Shown here piece after piece: positions 16,434 through 25,165 of a stretch of DNA of 34,386 nt. The stretch is from Candidatus Phocaeicola faecipullorum (GTDB lineage: Bacteria; Bacteroidota; Bacteroidia; Bacteroidales; Bacteroidaceae). The translations under genes were made by a program, and so were the position numbers. The stretch lies in contig JAHLFB010000098.1 of NCBI GenBank assembly GCA_018884025.1, positions 1 through 34,386 on the forward strand. Direction: 5' to 3'. Every line of letters begins with the position of its first letter. Position 1 is the stretch's first letter. Below the pieces are notes generated by a model. It made no database searches and was not told the DNA's origin. It saw only the letters and a program-made list of their open reading frames with translations.

Positions 16434-18710
16434 ATGAAAAAAGTATTGTTATTAACCGTATTTTTATATTCATTCTGCGGAATGATGATTGCCGGAAACA
16501 AGTCTAAACTTCTTTATACAGACGAACTTGTTTCTGTAGCAAAAAATAAAATGAAGAATGATTCATTGATGAAGAAAGCATGGAATGAAATAAAATCTGT
16601 GGCTGATACTCAGCTAAAACGTAATTCTGTAGATAAGTTGGATTATCTGTCATTGGCATATATAATGACAGGCGACAAGGCATATTCAGATAAAATCAGG
16701 GCCGTACTGAAGGGCGTAGTAAATAATAAAGCTTGGGCCAGTTCGGAAATGTTGAGCCGCAAACCGGCATGGCGTTCGGACTTGGGAGTGGCGCATAAGG
16801 CTTATCTTACTGCCATTGGTTATAATACTGTGTATAACGATATGACAGCTTCGGAGCGTAAGCAGATAGCGGATGCTTTATACAGACTTGGTGTGGAACC
16901 TCTGCTTGGCGACTGGATTATGGAACCTACACGCATACACTCTCTGAATTCGATGGGACATAACTGGTGGACCTCGTGCGTATGTATGGGTGGTATTCTT
17001 GCGTTGAGCATTCAGAATGAAGTGCCACAGGCTAAGGCAGGGGCGGACGCTGTGTATGAGATGTTGCCGGAGTGGTTTCTCTTTGCAGGTGATGTATTGC
17101 AGCATAAACCTAAAACTTTCGATGAAGCTGGAGGTATGTATGAGAGTCTTAACTATGCCAACTTCGGTATTCAGGAGGCATTGCAGTTCTATATAGCATG
17201 GGGAAATATCAACGGCAAGAAACAATTGCCGGAACTTTCGCATTTCGACAAACTTTGCGATTATTTTATGCATGTGTGCTATCCGCGTACAGGTATGCTT
17301 TACAGTCTGAATTTCGGTGACAGTCATAAGAATATCTCTGCAGAGAGCAGCCTGATGCTTCTTTATTCGCTTGGCGTGAAAGATGACAATATGCTTTGGT
17401 ATATCAGTCAGGTGGAGCAGGGACAGCATCGTGACGGTTATTTTCTCAATAAACCGATGGGATTTCTTTATACACCCGATTTAAGCAAGGCTCCAAAACT
17501 GCCGGAACAGAAGAATTCGCAGCTTTTCTCTGATTTCGGATGGGCTACTATGCGTACTTCGTGGGAAAAGGATGCTACTATGCTTGCCATAAAGAGCGGG
17601 CATACGTGGAATCACTCGCATGCCGATGCAAACTCGTTTATACTGTTTCACAAGGGAGTTGATATTATAAAGGATGCGGGCAACTGTTGGTATCCGAAAC
17701 CGGAGTACCGTAACTATTTCTTCCAGAGCCAGGCTCATAATGTGGTGCTGTTCAACGGCCAGGGACAGTCGCGTGAACAGCAGTATAACGGTTCGTCGTT
17801 GAGAGGAAATATGTATAATCTGATGGATGCAGGTAACATAAGATATGTGATGTCGGACGGCACGGGACCAGTGTCTGATAATTTCAGCCGTAACTTCCGT
17901 CATTTCCTGTGGTTGGATAATGTGATATACATGATAGATGACCTGAAGACACATACTTACGGAGATTTCGAATGGTTGTGGCATCCGGGAGGTGAGGCTA
18001 AAAAGAGTGGAGCTGACCTTACTGTGACCAACGGTGATGCCTCGGTAGTTATCCGTCCGCTGTATCCTCGCCTGCTGGCATTGTCGGATTTCGTACACGA
18101 TTATCCTGAGGACCTCTATTGGGAAATAGTTGAGGCTCCGCATGAAGACTTGAACGGAAAGACTGAGAAGTATTATTCATTCCATTTGCCGGGTAAATTC
18201 AACCGTGTTAAGGGACTTACTGCCATTATTCTAAAGGATAGTGTAAGCCAAAGAGAATTGCCTCTGATGGAAAAACGTGAGGGTAAGGACTGGATTGGCC
18301 TGAGAGTTAAGTATCAGGGTAAGGTGACAGACCTGTATATCAACCAGCTCGCTGATGGAAGACTGATGCACAGTAACTCATGGATAGAAGCTGACGGATG
18401 GACAACTGACGCATATATGTTTGCTGTTACTTATAAGGATGGGGAGAAACCTTCGGCTGCGAAAGAAATGTTCGTATGCTATGGCAGTGCACTACGTCGT
18501 GACGACAAATCTTATTTCTCGTCTATGTCCAAACTGTTTGTCATAAAGAAGGAAGAGAAGGATGGATGGAAGCTGTGGATGCAGGGACAGCCGTACATGA
18601 ATGCTTCGTTCGGAACTTCTTCTGTACGTCCGGCCGGACTTTGGGTAAATGACAATGAAATGAAGTACACTTATAAGGATAATTCCGTCAAGGTGAAAAT
18701 TGATGACTGA
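16434..18710 (+). CDS. Heparinase II/III-family polysaccharide lyase
   Basis: A 758-aa secreted protein. An open frame runs back to 16374, but the ATG at 16434 begins a proper signal peptide (MKKVLLLTVFLYSF), so I take that start. An N-terminal (alpha/alpha) toroid (to about 340) holds NSMGHNWW. It is followed by an antiparallel beta-sheet domain with the family's hallmark HSHADANSF (His394, His396, Asp398), a metal-site motif of heparinase II/III-type lyases. These enzymes cleave uronic-acid-containing glycans by beta-elimination; alginate and glycosaminoglycan lyases of families PL12, PL15, PL17 and PL21 share the fold. Which substrate applies cannot be read here. It begins a three-gene plus-strand operon with a serine hydrolase 27 bases downstream and an esterase, beside a SusC/SusD locus. 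Confidence 0.85.
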   Translation: MKKVLLLTVFLYSFCGMMIAGNKSKLLYTDELVSVAKNKMKNDSLMKKAWNEIKSVADTQLKRNSVDKLDYLSLAYIMTGDKAYSDKIRAVLKGVVNNKAWASSEMLSRKPAWRSDLGVAHKAYLTAIGYNTVYNDMTASERKQIADALYRLGVEPLLGDWIMEPTRIHSLNSMGHNWWTSCVCMGGILALSIQNEVPQAKAGADAVYEMLPEWFLFAGDVLQHKPKTFDEAGGMYESLNYANFGIQEALQFYIAWGNINGKKQLPELSHFDKLCDYFMHVCYPRTGMLYSLNFGDSHKNISAESSLMLLYSLGVKDDNMLWYISQVEQGQHRDGYFLNKPMGFLYTPDLSKAPKLPEQKNSQLFSDFGWATMRTSWEKDATMLAIKSGHTWNHSHADANSFILFHKGVDIIKDAGNCWYPKPEYRNYFFQSQAHNVVLFNGQGQSREQQYNGSSLRGNMYNLMDAGNIRYVMSDGTGPVSDNFSRNFRHFLWLDNVIYMIDDLKTHTYGDFEWLWHPGGEAKKSGADLTVTNGDASVVIRPLYPRLLALSDFVHDYPEDLYWEIVEAPHEDLNGKTEKYYSFHLPGKFNRVKGLTAIILKDSVSQRELPLMEKREGKDWIGLRVKYQGKVTDLYINQLADGRLMHSNSWIEADGWTTDAYMFAVTYKDGEKPSAAKEMFVCYGSALRRDDKSYFSSMSKLFVIKKEEKDGWKLWMQGQPYMNASFGTSSVRPAGLWVNDNEMKYTYKDNSVKVKIDD

Positions 18711-18737
18711 TAAAAACACATTCTAAAAGCCGTTAAA

Positions 18738-19814
18738 ATGAAAACGAAATTGCTTTGTTTCTTTGTTGTATCAGTTTTGGTTTGTACATCATGCTTGCAC
18801 ACAAAAACTGCTGAATATGATTTTACACCACTTGATACTATTATTCAGACTTGGATGGATAAAGGATACTATCCTGGCGGTGCTATATGTGTAGCGGGAA
18901 ATGATTCTGTACTTTTCTCTAAGTGCTACGGGGATTTTACTCCTGATACAAAAGTGTATGTGGCTTCGGCCGGGAAGTGGGTAGCAGCGGCTGTCATAGC
19001 AGCTGTGGTGGACAGAACGGAACTTGACTGGAATGATGAGGTACAGAAATGGTTGCCTGAGTTTGCCGGTGACCCTAAGGGAAGTATCAGGCTAAGACAG
19101 TTGCTTTCACATACTTCGGGAATACGTCCTTATCTGCCTGAACCGAGAGTGGATAACTATAACAGTCTGGATTCGGCTGTAGCGGAGATTCTGCCTCTTG
19201 ATACTGTATTTACAGCCGGCAGACGGTTTGAATATGGTGGCCTGGCAATGCAGGTGGCAGGAAGAATGGCAGAAATGGCGTATGGCAATGATTTCGAGAC
19301 ATTGTTTCAGACTCTGATAGCATCTCCTTTGGGAATAAAAAACTCTCATTTCACTCCGGTGAACACAGACGGAGGCCATGCTCCGATGTTGGGAGGTGGA
19401 CTTTGTACTACGCTCAATGACTATATGGCTTTCCTGAAAATGATTTACAACTATGGGGTATATGACGGAAAAACGGTCCTTACTCACGAGAGTGTCATTG
19501 AGATGCAGAAAGACCAGGTAGGCGCTGCAAGGATTTCATCTGGTGAATATGTGGAAAGAGCCTTGGGAAAAACTCATAGCGGAATATATGGCCTTGGTGA
19601 ATGGCGAGAACTGATAGATGAAACTACAGGCGAGGCATATCAGATAAGTTCGCCCGGATGGGCAGGAGCATATCCGTGGATAAATAAAAGAGATAGTGTC
19701 TATGGTTTCTTTATTGCCCATGTGACAGGTTCGTCGCAAAAGGAAGACGGTTTCTCTTCATTCTATGGTAGTCCGGTGATTTCGGCTACGGTGACTCAAA
19801 TATTGAACAGATAA
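18738..19814 (+). CDS. Beta-lactamase-fold serine hydrolase, lipoprotein
   Basis: A 358-aa protein of the beta-lactamase class C / family VIII esterase superfamily. The lipobox ends at Cys19 (CTSC), so it is membrane-anchored outside the cytoplasm. Ser77-x-x-Lys80 (SAGK) is the catalytic SxxK pair, and Tyr166 (EYGG) takes the place of the YxN tyrosine but lacks the Asn, as in many esterase members. LLSHTSG near 122-128 is the conserved strand following the core. Such enzymes in polysaccharide loci are usually esterases or peptidases rather than antibiotic resistance genes. It lies 27 bases after the lyase and 15 bases before the alpha/beta-hydrolase, so it probably acts on ester groups or side chains of the same glycan. 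That link is inferred from context. Confidence 0.85.
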   Translation: MKTKLLCFFVVSVLVCTSCLHTKTAEYDFTPLDTIIQTWMDKGYYPGGAICVAGNDSVLFSKCYGDFTPDTKVYVASAGKWVAAAVIAAVVDRTELDWNDEVQKWLPEFAGDPKGSIRLRQLLSHTSGIRPYLPEPRVDNYNSLDSAVAEILPLDTVFTAGRRFEYGGLAMQVAGRMAEMAYGNDFETLFQTLIASPLGIKNSHFTPVNTDGGHAPMLGGGLCTTLNDYMAFLKMIYNYGVYDGKTVLTHESVIEMQKDQVGAARISSGEYVERALGKTHSGIYGLGEWRELIDETTGEAYQISSPGWAGAYPWINKRDSVYGFFIAHVTGSSQKEDGFSSFYGSPVISATVTQILNR

Positions 19815-19829
19815 AAATATAATTATACC

Positions 19830-21458
19830 ATGAAGAAAAAGTTTTTGATTCTTATGCTGGCTATGATGTCTGTATGCACTTTTGCCGGAGAATGGCAGTG
19901 GAGTGTAAGTATAAAAGGTATGGTTTCCTCGGAAACGAACAGAAATCCGGATGCTTTTCTATGGATTCCGCCTAAATGTGAGATGGTGAGAGCCGTGATG
20001 GTAGGGCAGCATAATATGTCGGAAGAAACATTGTTTGAAATGGACAGTTTCAGACAGAAACTTGCAGATATGGGAGTAGGAATGATATGGATAACTCCAG
20101 GACTTGACCAGCAGTGGAAAGAGGAAACAGGCGTACAGAAAGCATTTGAAACCATGATGAATGACTTTGCCGATGTGAGTGGATATAGTGAGTTGAAATA
20201 TGTTCCTATTATTCCTATAGGACATTCTGCCATGGCTACATATCCGTGGAACTTCGCGGCATGGAACCCTGAAAGAACTCTTGCCATAATATCACTTCAC
20301 GGAGATGCTCCACGCACTAACCTTTGCGGTTATGGCAGGGAGAACCTTGAATGGGGACGTACGAGGAATATAGACGGTATTCCGGGACTGATGATTGAAG
20401 GAGAATATGAATGGTGGGAGGCAAGGGTTAATCCGGCACTCGCTTTCAGGATGAAGTATCCGGACAGTTGTATATCTTTCCTTTGTGATACCGGAAGAGG
20501 ACACTTCGATGTTGCATCACAGACAGCCGATTATATAGCCTTGTTCATCAGAAAAGCACTCGAATGGAGATATCCGCAAAATCAGAATATAGATTCTCCT
20601 GTTGCTCTGAAGAAAGTGAATATAAAAGACGGATGGCTGGCTGAACGCTGGTGGGGCGACAAGGCAAAACGACCCAAAGCAGCTCCTTACAATAAGTATA
20701 AGGGCGACAGACATGATGCTTTCTGGTACTTTGATGAAGAGATGGCTATGCTGACGGAAGACAGATACAGGCAGCACAGAAACAAGAAGATGCAGTACAT
20801 CGGTTTCATGCAGAATGGTGAACTGACGGGGTATAATTCGGCTTCGCACGTAAAAGCTGCATTAAGATTTCTTCCTCATGAAGATGGACTTACTTTCAAC
20901 ATCACCCCAGTGTTTACTGATTCATTGAGAACGGAACTTAGTGATGATAATACAGGTGGCAGGATTACGATGGATAGGGTATGCGGTCCGGTAGAAGTTA
21001 TTAATGATACCACTTTCAGGGTAAGTTTTTACAGGATGGGAATGTATAATCCGCGTCGTACTGCAGACATAACACTGCTGGCAAGCAATGGCGGTGACAA
21101 GAAATATAAGGGAACTGTTCAGGAATTAAGTCTTAAAATCCCTTACAGAAATACCGGTGGCAAACGTCAGTACATTATGTTTCCGGGTATAGAAGATATA
21201 TCTGCCGGAACAAAAGAAGTAACCCTGAATGCCGTTTCTGACTGCGGTCTTCCTGTTTCATATTATGTTAAGCAGGGTCCGGCTGTAGTTGAGGGCAATA
21301 CCCTGAAAATAACCGATATCCCTGTAAGAAGCAAATATCCGGTTAAGGTAACTGTTGTAGCATGGCAGTACGGTATTGGCGGTAAAGTTCAGACTGCGGA
21401 ACCGGTGGACAGGGATTTTTATATTTCAATCACTCCTCAATCTCAGCAGATTCGTTGA
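19830..21458 (+). CDS. Secreted alpha/beta-hydrolase, probable carbohydrate esterase
   Basis: A 542-aa secreted protein with a signal peptide of about 19 residues (ending FAG). The first 300 residues are an alpha/beta-hydrolase: the nucleophile elbow GHSAM places Ser133, an acid is likely Glu190 or Glu192 (MIEGEYEW), and the histidine is His225 (TGRGHFD). Residues about 310-542 look like a beta-rich C-terminal domain of unknown function, roughly two sandwich units. The size and two-part layout resemble esterases found in Bacteroides glycan loci that remove acyl groups before lyases or hydrolases act. It is the third gene of the lyase operon. Its last 29 bases overlap the 3' end of the regulator on the other strand. 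The esterase call is moderate and the substrate is unknown. Confidence 0.78.
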   Translation: MKKKFLILMLAMMSVCTFAGEWQWSVSIKGMVSSETNRNPDAFLWIPPKCEMVRAVMVGQHNMSEETLFEMDSFRQKLADMGVGMIWITPGLDQQWKEETGVQKAFETMMNDFADVSGYSELKYVPIIPIGHSAMATYPWNFAAWNPERTLAIISLHGDAPRTNLCGYGRENLEWGRTRNIDGIPGLMIEGEYEWWEARVNPALAFRMKYPDSCISFLCDTGRGHFDVASQTADYIALFIRKALEWRYPQNQNIDSPVALKKVNIKDGWLAERWWGDKAKRPKAAPYNKYKGDRHDAFWYFDEEMAMLTEDRYRQHRNKKMQYIGFMQNGELTGYNSASHVKAALRFLPHEDGLTFNITPVFTDSLRTELSDDNTGGRITMDRVCGPVEVINDTTFRVSFYRMGMYNPRRTADITLLASNGGDKKYKGTVQELSLKIPYRNTGGKRQYIMFPGIEDISAGTKEVTLNAVSDCGLPVSYYVKQGPAVVEGNTLKITDIPVRSKYPVKVTVVAWQYGIGGKVQTAEPVDRDFYISITPQSQQIR

Positions 21459-24183
21459 TTAGATTTTTGCTTTTATAATATTCTAACGGTGTCATGCCGG
21501 TTACATTTTTGAATACCCTATAGAATGTAGTTTTTGAACTGAAACCACATTGTTCAGCCAGGGCTGTCTGAGTATATTTCGATAGGAATCCATTGTCTAA
21601 TTTTGTCTTTACTTCCGTAACTCTGTATAGATTTATAAAGTTGGCAAAATTAATATCCATGTTTGTATTGAGTAACTGAGACAGCTCTGATTCATCACAT
21701 TTAAGATAGCTTGCTACATCGGCTATTGTCAGTTTCGATTTAAGATATGGTTTCTCATCCTCCATATATTGCAGTAATCTGTTTAGAAGATTATCATTTA
21801 ATGAATCATTATTATTATTCTTTTTATTGTTCATCACATTCATTATCTGTATATTCTTTTTTATTCTTGTTTTTAGTTTCCATATTTTGTATATGAAAAC
21901 AAACATAACCATTGCTATAAGGATGGCAGAAATAACACTCCAGATAATAACTGTATATGATTTGTTGATATATAGGTTTATAGTTTGCGAAATGTTTAAG
22001 TTGTATGGATTTCTTATTTTGAAGGTATATTCGCCGGGTTTTAAATCTTTATAAAGAACAGTATTATTTCCTTCTTGTCTTTTCCATTTTGTATCGTATC
22101 CTTCTAATTTGAATTCGTAAATATTTGTATGCGGCAGTGAAAAATTCATATTTGAGAGTTTGAACTCAATATTATTTTCATAATTCTTTAATGTTATACC
22201 ATTGGGGTTGTTGATGCATGGCATATCGTAGAATCTGTTAGAAACATTACATGAAATAATAGTCGGGTTCGTTTGTATATTATGACTATTGCTTTCAACG
22301 CTATCATTGTCGCTGGTAAAAATTAATCCGCACTCATTTGGCCACCAAATAGTATTATTGTTGGATTTATAAACATAATTATTAAAATCCTGACCATTCA
22401 ATCCGTCTTGTAGTTGATAAACATAATATGTAGAATCGTTTGAGTTATATCTCATTAATTGGTTTCTGAGAGCTATCCAAAACTCACCAGGAGAATTTTT
22501 GCGTTCACATATGCTTTGAGAATAATTGTCAGGTAGGATATTATCTGTTGATAGATGCCTGATAATTTTAAAATCTTTATTCGTTTCAAATACTCCGCTG
22601 TCTGTACAAATCCATATGTTATGTTTTGAATCTTCCATAATAAATTTAACTTCACCATTTATTTTATCCAATAGTGCAGTGCTCATTTTCTCTGTATCTA
22701 TGTCTAAAACAACTAAGCCAAACTTTGTTCCAATCCAAAGTCTGTTTAAAGTATCTACATAAAGATAATAAATAACATATGTTGGCAGTAATGAGTTTAA
22801 TGTATTGAATTTATGTAGGATATTATAGTCTTCTGTACATTTGTAAAGTCCGTCCTGCGTAGCAATCCATAATATTTTATTTTTTGATTCAGTAAAATGA
22901 AAGATACATCCGTACTGAAACAGCTCATCATTTTTTATATTTTCTATACACTGTTTCTCAGTGTTGAAGCGGTACATACCTCCTCCATATGTCCCTACAA
23001 GAATATTACCATTTATTTCTGCTAAATGTAAAATAATATCCGATCGCATATTTTCATTGTTGTATATTGTAAATGATTTTACTTCTTGAGTTTTATTATT
23101 TACATAGAATAAACCATTTCTTGTTCCAATTAATTTATTATTGTCAGGATATATGTAGATGCTCCTTACCATATAGTCTGTTGAATAAAAACCGTATTTA
23201 TTGTAATATGAAAACTTGGCATCTGTCTGTGGAGTATAGTTTAATCCACCGAATTGTGTTCCAATCCAGTGAACCCCATTATCGTATAGGTATGATGTTA
23301 TTGTATTTGCACTAATAGAATTATGGTCTTTTTTGTTGTTTGTGATAATTTTAATCTCCCCAGTGTCTATTGACAATATTTTAAATCCTCTTCCATTTGT
23401 TCCTATAAATAATCTGTCCTCATGACCATATATTGTCATTATCATATTATTTTCAAATCCATTAACCTTTGAAAAAGTATTAGACTTGATATCAAAGCAG
23501 AAAATACCTTTGTTGAAACTTCCTAAATATATTTTATCTTTTAATTTTGTTAAACAGATGAAATGATTTGTATTTTCAATATTAGGTTTGGTTCTGTAAA
23601 CCTTTACTTTTTGCGATTCCATATCCAGGCGTGCCAAACCGTCGGCAGTTGAAATCCAATACACTTTATTATCTCCTTTTATTATGGAAGTAATGTGGTT
23701 GCTTGAACTGAAGTTCGTTTCAATTATAATCTGTTTTATTGTATTATTGTTCACATAGTATAAACCATTTTCTGAACCTGCCAAAAAACTGTTATTATTT
23801 ATCTTTATTATAGATTTTGTTATATTGGGTATATCCAAGGAGTTTGTTTCTCCTGTTTTACGATTTAAATACTTAATACCTTTTATCCCTCCTATAAGCA
23901 TTGTGTCATTGTTTAACTCTTCAATACTAAAAATATCATCAGATTTTGTTTTATCATATTGTTTTAAGTTACACCCGTCATATCTGCAGATTCCGAATTT
24001 TGTACCAATCCAAATAAATCCCAATGAGTCTTTTTTTAAAGCTCCAATTGTGTTACTGGGTAAACCTTTTGAGGTATCAATAATATGAAAATAATCATTA
24101 TTTGCTACAACATGGATATTGGATAAAATAAGAAAGATAGTTGTTGTGAAAAATAATAAGTGTCTGGTAATATTATTCATCAT
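21430..24183 (-). CDS. Membrane-spanning propeller sensor fused directly to an AraC DNA-binding domain
   Basis: A 917-aa PUL regulator. An N-terminal signal/anchor is followed by a periplasmic sensor (about 25-740) with at least eight repeats of the two-component-regulator propeller type, recognised by WIGT, WIST, WIAT and WICT followed by a glycine-rich turn, and then by a Y_Y_Y domain (about 675-735). A single membrane span lies at about 745-765. The cytoplasmic part is only about 150 residues: a linker and an AraC/HTH_18 domain (about 818-906, ending GMTPLEYYKSKNL). Classical hybrid two-component systems have a histidine kinase and a receiver domain between these parts; both are absent. 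It must therefore signal by conformation across the membrane. It is transcribed away from the sigma factor/SusC operon and is the likely sensor for the locus. Confidence 0.9.
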   Translation of the reverse strand: MMNNITRHLLFFTTTIFLILSNIHVVANNDYFHIIDTSKGLPSNTIGALKKDSLGFIWIGTKFGICRYDGCNLKQYDKTKSDDIFSIEELNNDTMLIGGIKGIKYLNRKTGETNSLDIPNITKSIIKINNNSFLAGSENGLYYVNNNTIKQIIIETNFSSSNHITSIIKGDNKVYWISTADGLARLDMESQKVKVYRTKPNIENTNHFICLTKLKDKIYLGSFNKGIFCFDIKSNTFSKVNGFENNMIMTIYGHEDRLFIGTNGRGFKILSIDTGEIKIITNNKKDHNSISANTITSYLYDNGVHWIGTQFGGLNYTPQTDAKFSYYNKYGFYSTDYMVRSIYIYPDNNKLIGTRNGLFYVNNKTQEVKSFTIYNNENMRSDIILHLAEINGNILVGTYGGGMYRFNTEKQCIENIKNDELFQYGCIFHFTESKNKILWIATQDGLYKCTEDYNILHKFNTLNSLLPTYVIYYLYVDTLNRLWIGTKFGLVVLDIDTEKMSTALLDKINGEVKFIMEDSKHNIWICTDSGVFETNKDFKIIRHLSTDNILPDNYSQSICERKNSPGEFWIALRNQLMRYNSNDSTYYVYQLQDGLNGQDFNNYVYKSNNNTIWWPNECGLIFTSDNDSVESNSHNIQTNPTIISCNVSNRFYDMPCINNPNGITLKNYENNIEFKLSNMNFSLPHTNIYEFKLEGYDTKWKRQEGNNTVLYKDLKPGEYTFKIRNPYNLNISQTINLYINKSYTVIIWSVISAILIAMVMFVFIYKIWKLKTRIKKNIQIMNVMNNKKNNNNDSLNDNLLNRLLQYMEDEKPYLKSKLTIADVASYLKCDESELSQLLNTNMDINFANFINLYRVTEVKTKLDNGFLSKYTQTALAEQCGFSSKTTFYRVFKNVTGMTPLEYYKSKNLINESAEIEE

Positions 24184-24272
24184 ATGTTTTTAACTTTTAT
24201 AGTATAATGATTATAACCGTATTTCGTTTTCAATAATCCTGTTATTTTGTTTTTGAAATAGGATAACATATA

Positions 24273-24280
24273 CAAAGATA
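24273..24280 (-). promoter_or_regulatory. -7 box for the propeller-AraC regulator gene
   Basis: The minus strand reads TATCTTTG, an exact match to TAnnTTTG, about 90 bases before the ATG at 24183. No TTTG -33 element is seen nearby, which fits a gene that needs an activator or is weakly expressed. Confidence 0.55.
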
Positions 24281-24598
24281 TAAATTTTTCTTTAGTATAT
24301 AAACATAAATTAAAGAATATAGTGCTTTTATGTATGATTGAAAAAATATTGACATATTGAAAACATTTACTTTCTTAAACATAAATATCTATGGGCTTAG
24401 AAATGAGATTAAATGTAACTATTTAAATATAAACTATTGTTTATATAGAGTAGTATCAAGCATTCCCATTTTTTTTGAAACTCATTAATTGTTTTCTTAA
24501 TATATTGAAAATCAATCGGTCGTGTTCTATTGGGACGTTGTCGCTGAATTTGAAAACAAATCACATAAATTTATCTTGTTCTTAAATTTAATGTCTTA

Positions 24599-24606
24599 TA
24601 TTTTTG
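24599..24606 (+). promoter_or_regulatory. -7 box for the ECF sigma factor / SusC operon
   Basis: TATTTTTG matches TAnnTTTG, 23 bases before the ATG at 24630, with CTTG (24574-24577) 21 bases upstream as a possible -33 element. The surrounding 14-mer at 24597-24610 is identical to that before the phosphosugar mutase gene. It suggests that the sigma gene itself is read by the primary sigma factor. Confidence 0.6.
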
Positions 24607-24629
24607 TGGAAAACAAATGATAGAATCAA

Positions 24630-25142
24630 ATGAATTACTTAAGCAATAGTATAATAATTGAAAAGGCATATATCAAATATTATTCAGAGATTTCCAATTA
24701 CTTGTTCATGAAGGTTGGTAATATAGATGATGTAGAAGATTTGATGCAAGACATATTCTTGAAACTTTTAGAGTATAATAATGCATTGGTAGAGGATAAA
24801 ATAAGAAACATTATATATGTAATTGCACGCAACGCAATAATTGATAAATATAGAACGCAGCGGAATTTTGTGGAGATAGAATCGGAAAGCAATTACTGTC
24901 CTAATTTAAGTATGTATGATAATACTGAGGTTACAGTGATAGTAAATAATTTGTTAGAAATAGAATTACAAGCTGTAAATAAATTACCCAAGATGCGTAG
25001 GAAGATTTATAAACTTGTGAGATTTGAAGGTAAAACAGTTGATGAAATATCTTCTTCTTTAAGTTTGTCTTATAGAACTGTAGAAAATCATTTAAGGATA
25101 GGTCGTTTTGATGTTAGAAACTATGTGAGACAATATATTTAA
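24630..25142 (+). CDS. ECF-type RNA polymerase sigma factor
   Basis: A 170-aa sigma-70 family factor of the extracytoplasmic-function class. Region 2 lies at about residues 10-75 (DDVEDLMQDIFLKLLE, then ARNAIIDKYR), and region 4 at about 110-165 with the helix-turn-helix GKTVDEISSSLSLSYRTVENHL. Regions 1 and 3 are missing, as expected. In Bacteroidetes such factors are normally paired with a FecR-type anti-sigma protein and a SusC carrying an STN signalling domain. Here there is no anti-sigma gene on either side, and the next gene, 23 bases on, is a SusC without an STN domain. The sigma factor is probably controlled by its own transcription and reads the SusC/SusD genes or targets elsewhere. 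Confidence 0.9.
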   Translation: MNYLSNSIIIEKAYIKYYSEISNYLFMKVGNIDDVEDLMQDIFLKLLEYNNALVEDKIRNIIYVIARNAIIDKYRTQRNFVEIESESNYCPNLSMYDNTEVTVIVNNLLEIELQAVNKLPKMRRKIYKLVRFEGKTVDEISSSLSLSYRTVENHLRIGRFDVRNYVRQYI

Positions 25143-25165
25143 TGTTAATTTTAGAAATGTAAAGT

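Larger units (their letters stand above)
24184..24629. promoter_or_regulatory. Divergent regulatory region between the AraC-type regulator and the ECF sigma gene
   Basis: A 446-base AT-rich stretch without a gene. It holds a -7 box for each flanking gene (24273-24280 minus, 24599-24606 plus). Candidate operators are ATTGA repeated at 24337, 24348 and 24356, a perfect 8-bp inverted repeat around four bases at 24427-24446, and the small palindrome ATTGAAAATCAAT at 24504-24516. Which of these is used by the AraC-type protein or the sigma factor is not known. Confidence 0.6.

Noticed and set aside
16878..18143. Long open frames on the minus strand inside the heparinase-type lyase gene (16878-17429 and 17481-18143)
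   Set aside because: They lie antisense to a gene with clear family motifs, show no recognisable domain, and their composition is that of a mirror frame.
18738..19814. Antibiotic-resistance beta-lactamase
   Set aside because: The SxxK pair is present but the YxN asparagine and a KTG box are missing, and the operon context is glycan breakdown.
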